Shown piece after piece: positions 1 through 9,376 of a DNA stretch of 64,000 bases. The notes under the pieces are model-generated. The model worked only from the letters and a program-made list of their open reading frames with translations. It had not been told where the DNA came from and searched no databases. Positions within the stretch are counted from its first letter, which is position 1, and each line of letters begins with the position of its first letter. Source of the DNA: Nitzschia sp. pyKryTriq1 (lineage: Eukaryota > Bacillariophyta > Bacillariophyceae > Bacillariales > Bacillariaceae); NCBI GenBank assembly GCA_956465555.1, contig OY101122.1, positions 197,001-261,000 on the forward strand. Reading direction: 5' to 3'. The position numbers were made by a program, and so were the translations under genes.

Positions 1-533
1 AAGACGGCAAGCGATATGCTGCTGATATTCTGCTGGTAGGAGTCCTACGTATCTACTGGTACTATTAAAGAGCAGTCTTGACTCTGGCTGGAGGAGTTTC
101 CCTCCAATAATGATGATGGAGCCAACTCGCTGGCTACTGGCTAGTAGTAGTAGTAGTAGTAGTAGTAGTAGCAAGAATGCACAAGTCTACTAGCTAGTAC
201 TAGAGCAGGAGGCAGGAATAGAATAATTTTGTAAGAAGAAACGTCGTCGTGTTCTTGTCGCTTCTCAAGCAAGCTTTGTTGTTTCTTGACGTTCTTCTTC
301 TTCTCGTACTCCTGCTGGTGCTTTCGCCTGTAGTAGGGTAGTACTACGACTATAGTCTAAAAGGGACGCAAAATGACAATGTGGGAACCACCGCCGATGA
401 TCAACGACAACAAGATTGGAAAAATAACAACATGTGCTATACTAAATACATACTCGCTCTGTAGCGTGCGGTGTAGAATTATGAGCTGAAATTGACTTGT
501 GTTACTATGATTCCGATGCTGTTATAGTACTAG
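1..533. other. Intergenic, TAG microsatellite
   Basis: No gene is visible. A (TAG)n run lies at about 142-171. The rest is AT-rich spacer downstream of the TPR-like gene on the minus strand. Confidence 0.6.
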
Positions 534-1259
534 TTATGCGGCCGGAGCGATTTGGTTTGGCGCCCTTCTTAAGAAAATTGTGTTTAGAAGAAGGAGCCCT
601 TGCTGCATTTGTACTGGCGCGTTTGCCTCCGCAGTATTCTCTGCCGCCGAAAAAAGGCTTGCACTCATGATGTCCAAATAGCGTTTAGCAGCAGTCTCAT
701 CATCTGCGCCCTTGTAGAAAGAGAGAAGGTGAGCCAGGTTGGTGCAGCACGCAAGCTGAAGAAGAGCAGCCGATTCCTGCTGAGTACGGCAGTTGAGAGC
801 ACGGCATGAAATCATCTTCATGACCGTTTGGTAGAGCTTTTCCGATTTTTCTTGTATTGGGATTCCGTGGTGAATGACTTGTAGATGATGGGCCACGGCA
901 ATATTGTAGACAACAGCGGCAGAATAAACTTGAATATCTTCGTCTGTTGCGAAATGAGCGTCATCGTGGAAGTTCACGATGAAGGCGTGATTGAAGTCGA
1001 TCATGGCCCTTGCCAAATCGGTTACATCTGCGATTTCGAACGTATTGATCCCAGCCGAGGTATAGCGCGATAGCATTCCTTGCGGCTGATCTTCTTCTGG
1101 CGCGTTGTTGTTCTCGCCCACCATCACCGCAACCACATGCATCTTGATGAGTTGTAATGATCGGGTCATGACCTTGATGGCTTCCTCATACTTGCGGTCT
1201 TCTGCGAGGAGCTTTACACCAAGTGTATTCTGAGCTGCGGCTTGTTGCATTAGGCTCAT
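534..1259 (-). CDS. TPR-like helical protein, paralog 1
   Basis: A 241-residue protein that opens with MSLMQQAAAQNTLGVKLL. It shares its plan with the gene at 2836-3480: a first helical pair ending in 'EAIKVMTRSLQLIK', a variable middle, the motif 'DIQVYSAAVVYNIAVAHH', a second pair with 'KLYQTVMKM', and a C-terminus ending 'FLRRAPNQIAPAA'. The alternating small and aromatic residues (A-x-x-YN-x-A-x-AHH) look like degenerate tetratricopeptide repeats, so a protein-binding scaffold is likely. No catalytic motif and no targeting signal are seen. The ATG at 1257-1259 is chosen because it aligns with the start of the paralog. The role is unknown. It is a diverged duplicate of its neighbour on the same strand. 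Confidence 0.75.
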   Translation of the reverse strand: MSLMQQAAAQNTLGVKLLAEDRKYEEAIKVMTRSLQLIKMHVVAVMVGENNNAPEEDQPQGMLSRYTSAGINTFEIADVTDLARAMIDFNHAFIVNFHDDAHFATDEDIQVYSAAVVYNIAVAHHLQVIHHGIPIQEKSEKLYQTVMKMISCRALNCRTQQESAALLQLACCTNLAHLLSFYKGADDETAAKRYLDIMSASLFSAAENTAEANAPVQMQQGLLLLNTIFLRRAPNQIAPAA

Positions 1260-1959
1260 GATGTCGATAGTAAAGCTTTGCGGCTTGGCGTTGTTTCGAA
1301 TTGTGTGCCTCTAGTGTCTGAAAATGATACAATTATGTGGGCTTGGTGCTTTTTTTATACTTCTTTTTGCGGATCGAGCGATCGGCGATCGGCATAAGGC
1401 CTTGTTCGCGTGCTTTTCGTGCATCGATCACCTGTAAAAGTACCGGTACTTGTGCATTACCCGCCCAAATCCCACGTCAGCGCCGACAAACTATCTTCCC
1501 AAGATACATAAAAACACTCTTACAGCAATGTAGTACCAAAGAACAAGTGGCGTGTCAGTGAGACGATCCTGTTCGGTAGAATTGCCCCACGAACTACGAC
1601 GAATCTTCGCTACCATCTTGAGGGACGAGGTCGTTGTTTCTGGCGAGGTCGCAAAATGCTGCGAATTCCCTCAAAGTGATGTCTGGATTCCAGATTCCTA
1701 AACTATGAAAAGCTCGTATTCAGGACCTCTTGTTCTTGCGACCGACGCTCGATCGCAAGAACAAGTACAACAACAACAGCATTGTAACACAAATAGAAGT
1801 CTATTGATTTCTCTATATATCTATCTACAGTAGTGTTGCTGATTGTCGCATTGACAATCATGAAACTTCTCTCTCTACTAGCTAGCAGTAGTCTACTACC
1901 GTAGTAAAGTAGCGTCGGTCCTTCCCCCGGTCGACCGAACCAAGGATTTCAGTCGAATC

Positions 1960-2023
1960 GATCGAACCAAGCATTGAATCCTAGTGATCGAACCTAGCAT
2001 TGATTCCTAGTGATCGAACCAAA
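1960..2023. repeat. 26-bp tandem repeat
   Basis: Two 26-bp units (1960-1985 and 1986-2011), each starting GATCGAACC and ending CCTAGT, differ at two positions. A third partial unit follows from 2012, and a degenerate copy of the GAACCAAG core lies just upstream. Confidence 0.85.
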
Positions 2024-2099
2024 TGGGGTGTTTTGGGGGCGGTGCATTTAGGTGTTAACCCTTTTGAGGGTCTAGGGTATGGTTTATCCCCTTGATGGG

Positions 2100-2170
2100 T
2101 ACCAACTAACCCCTCTATCGAACCAACTAACCCCTCTATCGAACCAAGGAGTAACCCCCTCTATCGAACC
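2100..2170. repeat. 21-24-bp tandem repeat sharing the ATCGAACC core
   Basis: Three units of the form AACCCCTCTATCGAACCA stand in tandem. They share the octamer ATCGAACC with the array at 1960-2023, so the two arrays probably come from one ancestral minisatellite. Confidence 0.85.
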
Positions 2171-2835
2171 CAGCCTTAACTGCAAGTTACGGGCGGGGGT
2201 AGCAGCCCATACCTTCAGGTACCCATCATAGAAGAGTACCAGTCGGCAGTTTGTATGAAGGAAGACAAAAGGAATAATCCAGCAAGCATTACTGTATGAA
2301 GAAGTGGTCCAGTGAGAACGGTGCCGAGTGCCGACGTGGTGTCGTACCGGTGCCAGGTACTTAGTAGCTCGTAATACGAGCGGCGGTTTGCGCCTTGCGC
2401 ATTGCGTGATCACAACATCCTCATAGCCAATCCCTGGCTCTTCTTCTTCCTGCGGGGAACGCCTTCTTTCTTGCACGTGCGTCACGCAAGCACGAAGGAA
2501 ACTACCGCGTAGTATTTATTTACTAGAAAAAACTCAGCACTATTACTTCTAGTTTCAGTCTATGTTACAGTAGTACTAGTAGCGGATGAACAAGCCCACC
2601 ATCACGGTAGCAGTTTCACAGCACCGTCGTAGTCAGGCACCAGAATCATGATTTTGGAGCAAAATTCGGTGGCTGTCTCTCTAGAGAGTAGTAATGATTG
2701 ACTAGTAGGTAGAAGTGTTGTTTGCTGTACTTTGAAAACTGTTTGGTTTGATTAGAAAGCTGGTTACAAAATCGACTAATCGAAAACAATAAGAACCCCG
2801 CCCGATGATGATGCGATGATGGTGATATCTTCTTC

Positions 2836-3480
2836 TTAGGCAGCGGCTGCAACCTTGGGTGCTCGGAACATGAGAACATTCATGAGTAGTCCTTGCACTT
2901 GTGGTTCGGCAAGTACTTCTCCGCTAGCTATTCGCAAAAAGCCGGCCAAGTGGTTCAATCCTTCCCGGGCCTCTTCGTAGTCGCCCTTGGCAAATTGGAT
3001 TTGAGCCATGTTATTGATGGTGGCTAGCTTGACTGTGACAGCCGTTCGGAATGTGATCAAGGAGTCGTCGAGGACTTTGAGTACCATGCTGTAAAGCTTG
3101 ATGGACTTTTCTCGGCAGGCTTCCACACCTTGCATTCCCTTTCGGTGGTGAGCGAGGGCAAGGTTGAAGATGACTGCGGCAGAGTATACATGGATGTCAA
3201 GGTCCGACTCGTCGCCGTTGCAGGGTACATGGATGGCCTGGTTGAAGATTTCATGGTGTTCATCACTGGATTCCATGTCAGGAATCTCGACGGTTCGAAG
3301 CTCCGGGCCCTCTCCGCTGCTGGTTTTGAGGTCAGCGAGTTCGGTGCTGGGCTTGGCAAGCTCTTGCTTCATCATCTTAATAGCCTTGGTCATGGCTTCA
3401 ATGGCAAAGTCATCGTCACCTTCGATGAGCGCAACGACGCCTCGGTTGTTGAGTTGGGCAGCTTCTTCAAAGAGAGACAT
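2836..3480 (-). CDS. TPR-like helical protein, paralog 2
   Basis: A 214-residue protein starting MSLFEEAAQLNNRGVVALI. The frame stays open 46 codons further upstream, but the ATG at 3478-3480 is preferred because it aligns with the start of the paralog at 534-1259. The N-terminal pair 'NNRGVVALIEGDDDFAIEAM' and the later 'AQIQFAKGDYEEAREGLNHL' have the spacing of TPR helices. The central 'DIHVYSAAVIFNLALAHHRKG' is conserved in the paralog. The C-terminus ends 'FRAPKVAAAA', again like paralog 1. A soluble adaptor role is inferred and no partner is known. Confidence 0.78.
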   Translation of the reverse strand: MSLFEEAAQLNNRGVVALIEGDDDFAIEAMTKAIKMMKQELAKPSTELADLKTSSGEGPELRTVEIPDMESSDEHHEIFNQAIHVPCNGDESDLDIHVYSAAVIFNLALAHHRKGMQGVEACREKSIKLYSMVLKVLDDSLITFRTAVTVKLATINNMAQIQFAKGDYEEAREGLNHLAGFLRIASGEVLAEPQVQGLLMNVLMFRAPKVAAAA

Positions 3481-5289
3481 GATGAAGAGGGTGATGAAGT
3501 TGATATTTCGAAAAGTCGATTGATAAATTATGACCTCCAATGGATGCTGGGACGCGCTGTTGTGGTCAAAGGTCGAGAAGCGAAAGAGTGCCGGTAGTAG
3601 AAAGGGCCTGTACTGCATTGCTTCTCGAATCGGGAACGAAGAATCTCTTCTTTCCTCCCCTCCTCCATCGTTCGAACGAACTCGTACTCTGACAACTGCC
3701 TTGAAGTTTGCTCAAGACGTTAAATGTTTTTCATTTCACATAAATGAAAGAAGACATTCCTGCAGAATCTGCTTCGATGAAAGAATAAGCCATTATTCTT
3801 CAAAAATGTCTCTTGAAACGACGATTCGTTCGCTTTGATAATGTGCATGGGTAATTAGGACCAAAGATCTTTGGGTTCGATTTTTCGAATCGAAGGGCCT
3901 ATCAAAATCTAATCGTCAATTTGTCTAAAAGGTGTCAAAACCCGAACTGGTGGTATCTCCGTTGCCGCTTCCATGGTGCCATGTCTGAGGGGGTTAATGA
4001 ATAGAAGAAGCGGATCGCCTTGCAAAATGACTATCCGGTCTTGTTTGCTCTCGAGGATCGACGATGATGCCAATCCAAATACTACTTGCTTGTACACTGC
4101 CGGTACGTACTACTACGGTAGTACCGACCGACACTGGACATTTCATGCATGCAGTGATTGTTGTTTGCTGTCCCTCGATGATTCTTCAGAGTTCACTACG
4201 TAGTCAAATCTACTTGACGAGCAGCCAATGCGGGATGAAGAATTGTATGCAATAAAGGTCATTGCAGTTCTTTAGTAGTTCCGACCAAACCGTCCTCTTC
4301 CCGGAACTCAGGAATTCGTTATTACCGTACCTGATTGACGTATACTACTCTACCGGCACGTACTAGTGTCGCTGACATCGTTCCGGCGCAAGAGAGATTC
4401 ATTGCTCTCGACCGTCAAGGTAGCAGCTAAATTAGACAGTGCACTTTTTCGCTGCTTTACGATATCCTAGTAGTCATAGTAGAACCTGAACCGGGTATTC
4501 CGGATGGAGTAGAACCAAGGAGTGAAATTCCGAAGAGAACCACCACTGACATCGTAAACCTCCGAAAAGATAGAGAACAGAGGATCGTATTTCTACTCTA
4601 CTCGTACTCTACTCTCTAGTAGTAGTAGTAGTAGTAGTAGTACTACGAGTATCTCTAGTAGTCATAGTAGAACCTGAACCGGGTATTCCGGATGGAGTAG
4701 AACCAAGGAGTGAAATTCCGAAGAGAACCACCACTGACATCGTAAACCTCCGAAAAGATAGAGAACAGAGGATCGTATTTCTACTCTACTCGTACTCTAC
4801 TCTCTAGTAGTAGTAGGAGGAGGAGTACTACGAGTATCTCTAGTAGTGGTACTGTACGAGGACAACTCTACTGCTGCTTCTTTACGATAGTACTACGAGA
4901 GTGGTTCTTGTTGAACAAAGACGACTACTAACATCTCTACTACTAGTCGTCGTACTGTACTCGCAGTAGCTAGTAGACTACCGGTAGTAGGGAGAGAAGC
5001 AAATAAAGAAGGACGGACTTATCCGAGCTACGAATAGACTACGAGTAGTACTCGCCCATCCGAATGAATGCGAATGAAGTTGCTGCTGTGGGCTGGGTTG
5101 ATGGGTTGATGGGTGTCGGAAGCAAGTTTAGGTGACGTCTGTTGTCGTCCGAAACCAAAGTGACTTGGCGCGGGCCAGCAAGGACCACTCATCACAGAAT
5201 AAGCCAAGATCCAAGAAAATCCAATCGGTTGACCATGACAACACATCACTTCCCATTAATACATTGCCGCATCAAAAGAGAAAAACAAC
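3481..5289. other. Intergenic spacer
   Basis: Contains the 188-bp tandem duplication and TAG runs described separately. No gene is supported. Part of it is presumably the promoter of the paralog 2 gene (3481 upward) and of the plastid TPR gene (up to 5289). Confidence 0.5.
4467..4839. repeat. Tandem duplication, ~188-bp unit
   Basis: 4467-4654 and 4655-4839 are near-identical direct copies. Each starts CTAGTAGTCATAGTAGAACC and ends TACTACGAGTATCT. They differ mainly in a triplet tract, where (TAG)n in copy 1 is partly GGA in copy 2. A third copy begins at 4840 and stops after 8 bp. Confidence 0.95.
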
Positions 5290-6003
5290 ATGCATCATCT
5301 TCGACGGCAGCCATATCAGCGGCTTGTGTTGATTTTCTCCTTGCAATGGCTCATAATCACTGCATCGTGCTGTGTGCTGTTTGCTTTTCTTCAGCCACCA
5401 GCACCAGCACATCATGAGTCGCGACGAGGACCACAACAGCAGAACAATCCTTGGACAAGTGTTGGGCAATTCGATTTTTGCCCTCGTCTCGGAAGAGTGC
5501 GTTTGCAGTCCAGTTCGCGGACTGAGCTTGAAAATGAAGAGCCCCTGAGTGTCATGTTTCAACGTGCCGTGGTTTTGCAACGTGCCGGATCCCATGACGA
5601 CGCCTTGGAGGAATATGCTATGTTTCTCAAGGCCGCCAAACAATGTCAAGTCGATCCATCCATGTACGCCGAAGTCTATGGGAACATGGGAGCTTTGTAC
5701 TTGCGCAAACAACAATGGGATGTGGCAAGAGAACATTTGCAACAAGCACTGCAGTATCGGCCCAAGTTTGGAACGGCCCATGTCAATTTGGCCGTGGTGG
5801 CCCTTCAACAAGCTTCCACCATGCCGTCGGCAACATCATCATATTCGGACGCTAACGAAGCTATTTCCTTGATTCAGTCAGCGCAAAAACACTGTAACGA
5901 TGCGTTGGAGTGCAATACGGATCCGAGAAGTGTCGCCATGGCCCAGAGACTCTTGCAGGATATCGACAAGATGCTTTCGTCGTCGTCCCCACCGCTGGAA
6001 TAA
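5290..6003 (+). CDS. Predicted plastid-targeted TPR protein
   Basis: A 237-residue protein. Residues 11-32 are hydrophobic and end 'VLFA' followed by F33, which fits the A|F cleavage site of diatom plastid signals. An R/S-rich stretch like a transit peptide follows. The mature part carries about three TPRs between residues 85 and 175: 'RAVVLQRAGSHDDALEEYAM', 'VYGNMGALYLRKQQWDVARE' and 'FGTAHVNLAVVALQQA'. A membrane-anchored photosystem assembly factor of the Ycf37/Pyg7 kind has similar size and repeats, but that identity is only a possibility. There is no intron. The ATG at 5290 is the only start that gives the full signal. Confidence 0.8.
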   Translation: MHHLRRQPYQRLVLIFSLQWLIITASCCVLFAFLQPPAPAHHESRRGPQQQNNPWTSVGQFDFCPRLGRVRLQSSSRTELENEEPLSVMFQRAVVLQRAGSHDDALEEYAMFLKAAKQCQVDPSMYAEVYGNMGALYLRKQQWDVAREHLQQALQYRPKFGTAHVNLAVVALQQASTMPSATSSYSDANEAISLIQSAQKHCNDALECNTDPRSVAMAQRLLQDIDKMLSSSSPPLE

Positions 6004-6524
6004 TGATGGGAGTGCTGAAGAAGGTATGCTGTCTGCTAATCTACCTACACTGATGCAAAAATTCGTTCATGCAAAACGATGGCAGGATAAGCTTTGATCG
6101 ATATTACACTACTCTCGGATAAAAAGTCGAGTCGGATGCACTATATAATAGAGTGCGTTCTCACCGCACAAAAGCTCTTGGCTATTAGGAGTATCAAAAA
6201 TAATGAGCAACGCAGTCGGCACGGATAATAAAACTCCAAGCCATATGGGCAGGAATGTCCGACTCAGTCACATTTTTGCGCAACAGAGGAGCGACCATGG
6301 CGTCTTTTGTTGACCAGAATACTTTTCAAAGTTGGAAGGGAAAGGCTAGCGAGATGATGATCTTGACAAGGTATACAATACGATATGTTGTTGGTAAGCT
6401 ATAGTATTTGATTTTAGTGGAAACCAATGAATGCGACTTCTAGACTAGTCTAGACCTACGGAGTTCATCGCCAGTCCATAATTTTGGGTCCGAATCAGCA
6501 AGAAGAAGATTGTCACGAACTATA
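6004..6524. other. Intergenic, between convergent genes
   Basis: This separates the 3' ends of the plastid TPR gene and the methyltransferase gene. No further gene or repeat is seen. Confidence 0.5.
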
Positions 6525-7688
6525 TTATCCCTTCCGCCGAAATTCAAACAAAAAGACTCCCTCTTTATTCTCTTGCGTCTTTTCCTCAAACAAAAATCCA
6601 AAGTCGGTGGCAGTTCTTAACACATCTTCCACTTGCACTGGCACTTCTCGTTTGGCAAAGGCCAAAACAAATACTCCACCAGTTCTTTCCGTTAATAGTA
6701 GATCGACTGTTTCCCATAGTGGAACCAAGACCGAAGGTGCATAAATAATATCTGATGCCAATAGGACATTGTAGCATCGTTCTTCTTGGCATGAGGAGCG
6801 AAGAAATCGTTGGACCGTCTCCTTTCCCCATAATAATTGACGACAGGACGTTTGTACAGAAGTTCCTCTTTCTTGGGCTCCGTTGCGTTTCAAGTTTTCT
6901 CTCAAGACGGGCAACGCTTCGGTATCACCATCGGTCAAGCAAATAATGGTAGTAGTAGCAGTAGTAGTAGTAGTAGCAACCGTAGGAGGGTCGGATGTCG
7001 ATACTAAAGGGGAAGCGGTAGCGTCTCCATCCTCGTTTCCAATATGATTGCTGTCGTTTGTTTTGTCCATTGTAGAATGATGATTTTTGGATAATAATAT
7101 TAATAATCGATCCAACAAAATTCCACAAACTCCAAGACCGGCACCCAATTCCAAAATATTTTGTCCCCTCCATTCGGAATAGTGTTGTAAAATGTAATCA
7201 TTGAGTTGATGCGAAGCTTTCCATAACGTCAATCCCGTAGATTGCCATGTTTCGTCCGAGTCGGCCTTGTAACCATCAATGGTAATGGAAATTGTGTTCG
7301 TTTTGTTGTTGCTGCTGCTGCTGCTGCTCCTGCTGCCGCTGCCGCTGCCGCTGCCGCTGCTGGACGAGCCGCCGCCATCCACTGTAAAAGTAAAGGTGAA
7401 TTCTTGAGTCGGATCAGGATCGGCAAACGGATCAAAGCTAGGCCCATCTTCCTCATCCTCATCTTGCTCGTCGCCGCCGTTACTGTTCTGCTTGGTCTTT
7501 TTGATCAGCATCACTCCATTATTAGCATCGTCCTCCCATCGAATACAAGCGTCCGTCCATGCGGTTTCTTCTTCTTCTTCTGTAGTACGTTTATTCATAT
7601 GGTCATCTGCCATGTCGTCGGAATGAAGAGTCAGTCGGTTTGAATGAATGGATAGATTGATAATATCACGTACAGTATAGGAATCCAT
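6525..7688 (-). CDS. METTL21/FAM86-type (Methyltransf_16) methyltransferase
   Basis: A 387-residue protein. The SAM-binding motif I is 'NILELGAGLGVCGILLDRL' at about residues 177-195. A post-motif acidic strand 'LTDGDTEALPVLRENLKRNG' follows, then 'YNVLLASDIIYAP' at about 305-317, the (D/N)xxY-type signature of the seven-beta-strand lysine methyltransferases. Proteins of this family methylate lysines on factors such as eEF2, Hsp70 or VCP; the substrate here cannot be told. The first ~100 residues are acidic and low-complexity, with a Ser/Gly run encoded by GC-rich triplets near 7310-7365. Two more low-complexity inserts split the Rossmann core (a His/Asn/Asp stretch and a poly-Thr run). No intron is needed. 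The later ATG of MADDHMNK is an alternative start. Confidence 0.85.
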   Translation of the reverse strand: MDSYTVRDIINLSIHSNRLTLHSDDMADDHMNKRTTEEEEETAWTDACIRWEDDANNGVMLIKKTKQNSNGGDEQDEDEEDGPSFDPFADPDPTQEFTFTFTVDGGGSSSSGSGSGSGSRSSSSSSNNKTNTISITIDGYKADSDETWQSTGLTLWKASHQLNDYILQHYSEWRGQNILELGAGLGVCGILLDRLLILLSKNHHSTMDKTNDSNHIGNEDGDATASPLVSTSDPPTVATTTTTATTTIICLTDGDTEALPVLRENLKRNGAQERGTSVQTSCRQLLWGKETVQRFLRSSCQEERCYNVLLASDIIYAPSVLVPLWETVDLLLTERTGGVFVLAFAKREVPVQVEDVLRTATDFGFLFEEKTQENKEGVFLFEFRRKG

Positions 7689-9039
7689 ATGATGCGCTCA
7701 AAGGTGATACATAGCCTGCGGTCGGTCGGGATACAATAGTAATGGATGGCAGCCCAGCGCCCAGCAACGTCTCATTCCAGCAGCACACTCGCCAGTATTT
7801 GTTTTTCTAGACCGAATCGAATAGTAGTTCGAAAGTTCGTTCCGACCGTACAATGGACGTACGGCGGCATTACTACATCATAGTCCAAATCAATCAACCA
7901 TGCTGGGTAATACTGGAAGCAAAGTCCAATACTAATATCCTTGCAGCAGGATACTTCTATTTACAAAATGGTGGAGAGAGAATGTTGGGACAAGTCGCAG
8001 AGCTTGGACTGACAAGACTAGCACCTACTATCAGACAAAAATAAATAATAAACTAAAACAAGATGATTGTTGCACAAGCAAGAAGCAAGCAAGTCTAAAA
8101 TTTACAGCACATCCATTCGACTTGCGGCGGCTCTCGCTTATTTCCGAGGAAAATAACACGGGCGGGCCAACGGTACCGTAGTACTGATATACGATTTTAG
8201 AAAGTACGAACGGTACGATGTTTGGGCTGGCCAAGACGGATGGATGGAGGCGAAGGTTGGTTGCAAACATCGTAGTTCTCATAACCCATTTAAATGAGAT
8301 ACGCGTACTGTATGAGAACTTCGTAGGAAAGTACGAAAGTACTGAATCATCATCGCGCGCCAATTGCGGCCCCGCCAGGGGGTTAACTGTACCTGGTACC
8401 GGTGCCGGTAGAAGTACATACAGGTGTTCGGAAGTACAGGTACTGGTACGGTACACGTAGGCCAAGTACTACAAGTGCTTTTTGCGTCCCGTCACTCGCT
8501 CACGCACGGATCAACTATCCCTCGTCGCTCACTGCTATTGCATGAGTCGTGGGCTCTTTTCTTCAATCAAACAAGGCGCAGTATATCATTCGATTTTATT
8601 CAGCTCTGCAGCTTTAGATACAGCTTTGCATTAAGTACCCATTGGCACGAATCGACTTAATTATTAATCAATCGGTCATTATTATTTCAATTTCCGAACG
8701 CGCCAGTCGTCCCAAATAGTACCGGTACTGGTAATGTACAAAAAAACAAAACCTCGCAACCAAGATCTGGCAACTGCTAGTAGCTGCGGTAATGCTCGTG
8801 CTATTTTTTTTGCTCCGAATGAATGCTGAACTCGCTCCTTTTGATTTCGCGATCATCATTTATTTCATCATTATTTTATTATCACGAATCTTTTTTGATT
8901 TCTTCCTTCCGTTTGCTTGGTGGTGTGTTTATACTACAGTACTACATACTATCCTATCTACTAGAGACCAGACGACGACGACGACTCCTCTACTGTAGAC
9001 TTGACTCCTCTTATAGATAGAGCATCTCAATCAACCATC
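7689..9039. other. Intergenic, promoter side of two divergent genes
   Basis: No gene supported. GTAC/ACCGGT palindromic motifs cluster near 8385-8460. The open frames seen here are short and show no protein-like composition. Confidence 0.5.
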
Positions 9040-9326
9040 ATGCCGAACAAGACTATTAGCTCTATACGAGAGAGTGGTACATACAGGTGCAATAATCAAA
9101 AGGTCTCCCGCGCGATGAATTCTTCCACATGCTTTTCAAGACGGCGTCGACCCAGAGGACAAGCAATGAGTCATAATAGCAACAGCAACAGCAACAGCAG
9201 TACTAACAATACGTCATTTGCTTCCATGATGAGGATGATCTCCATCGTCGTCACCCTTTTGACGCTTTTCCTCCTTCCATCGGCATCCGCCTCGATAACA
9301 TCAAAATCAGCATCAACATCATCCAA

Positions 9327-9376
<50 letters not shown>

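Larger units (their letters stand above)
1260..2835. other. Intergenic spacer with minisatellites
   Basis: No convincing gene. It holds two short tandem arrays (listed separately) and AT-rich DNA. An open frame on the minus strand at 2084-2485 owes its repeated FDRGVSW peptide to the array and is not taken as a gene. Confidence 0.5.

Noticed and set aside
2084-2485. 133-codon open frame with repeated FDRGVSW peptide
   Set aside because: The repetition comes from the minisatellite DNA. The rest has no protein-like pattern and no homolog is recognised.
8031-8465. 144-codon open frame on the minus strand
   Set aside because: It runs through GTAC/ACCGGT repeats, has no domain, and ends in a region that reads open by chance.
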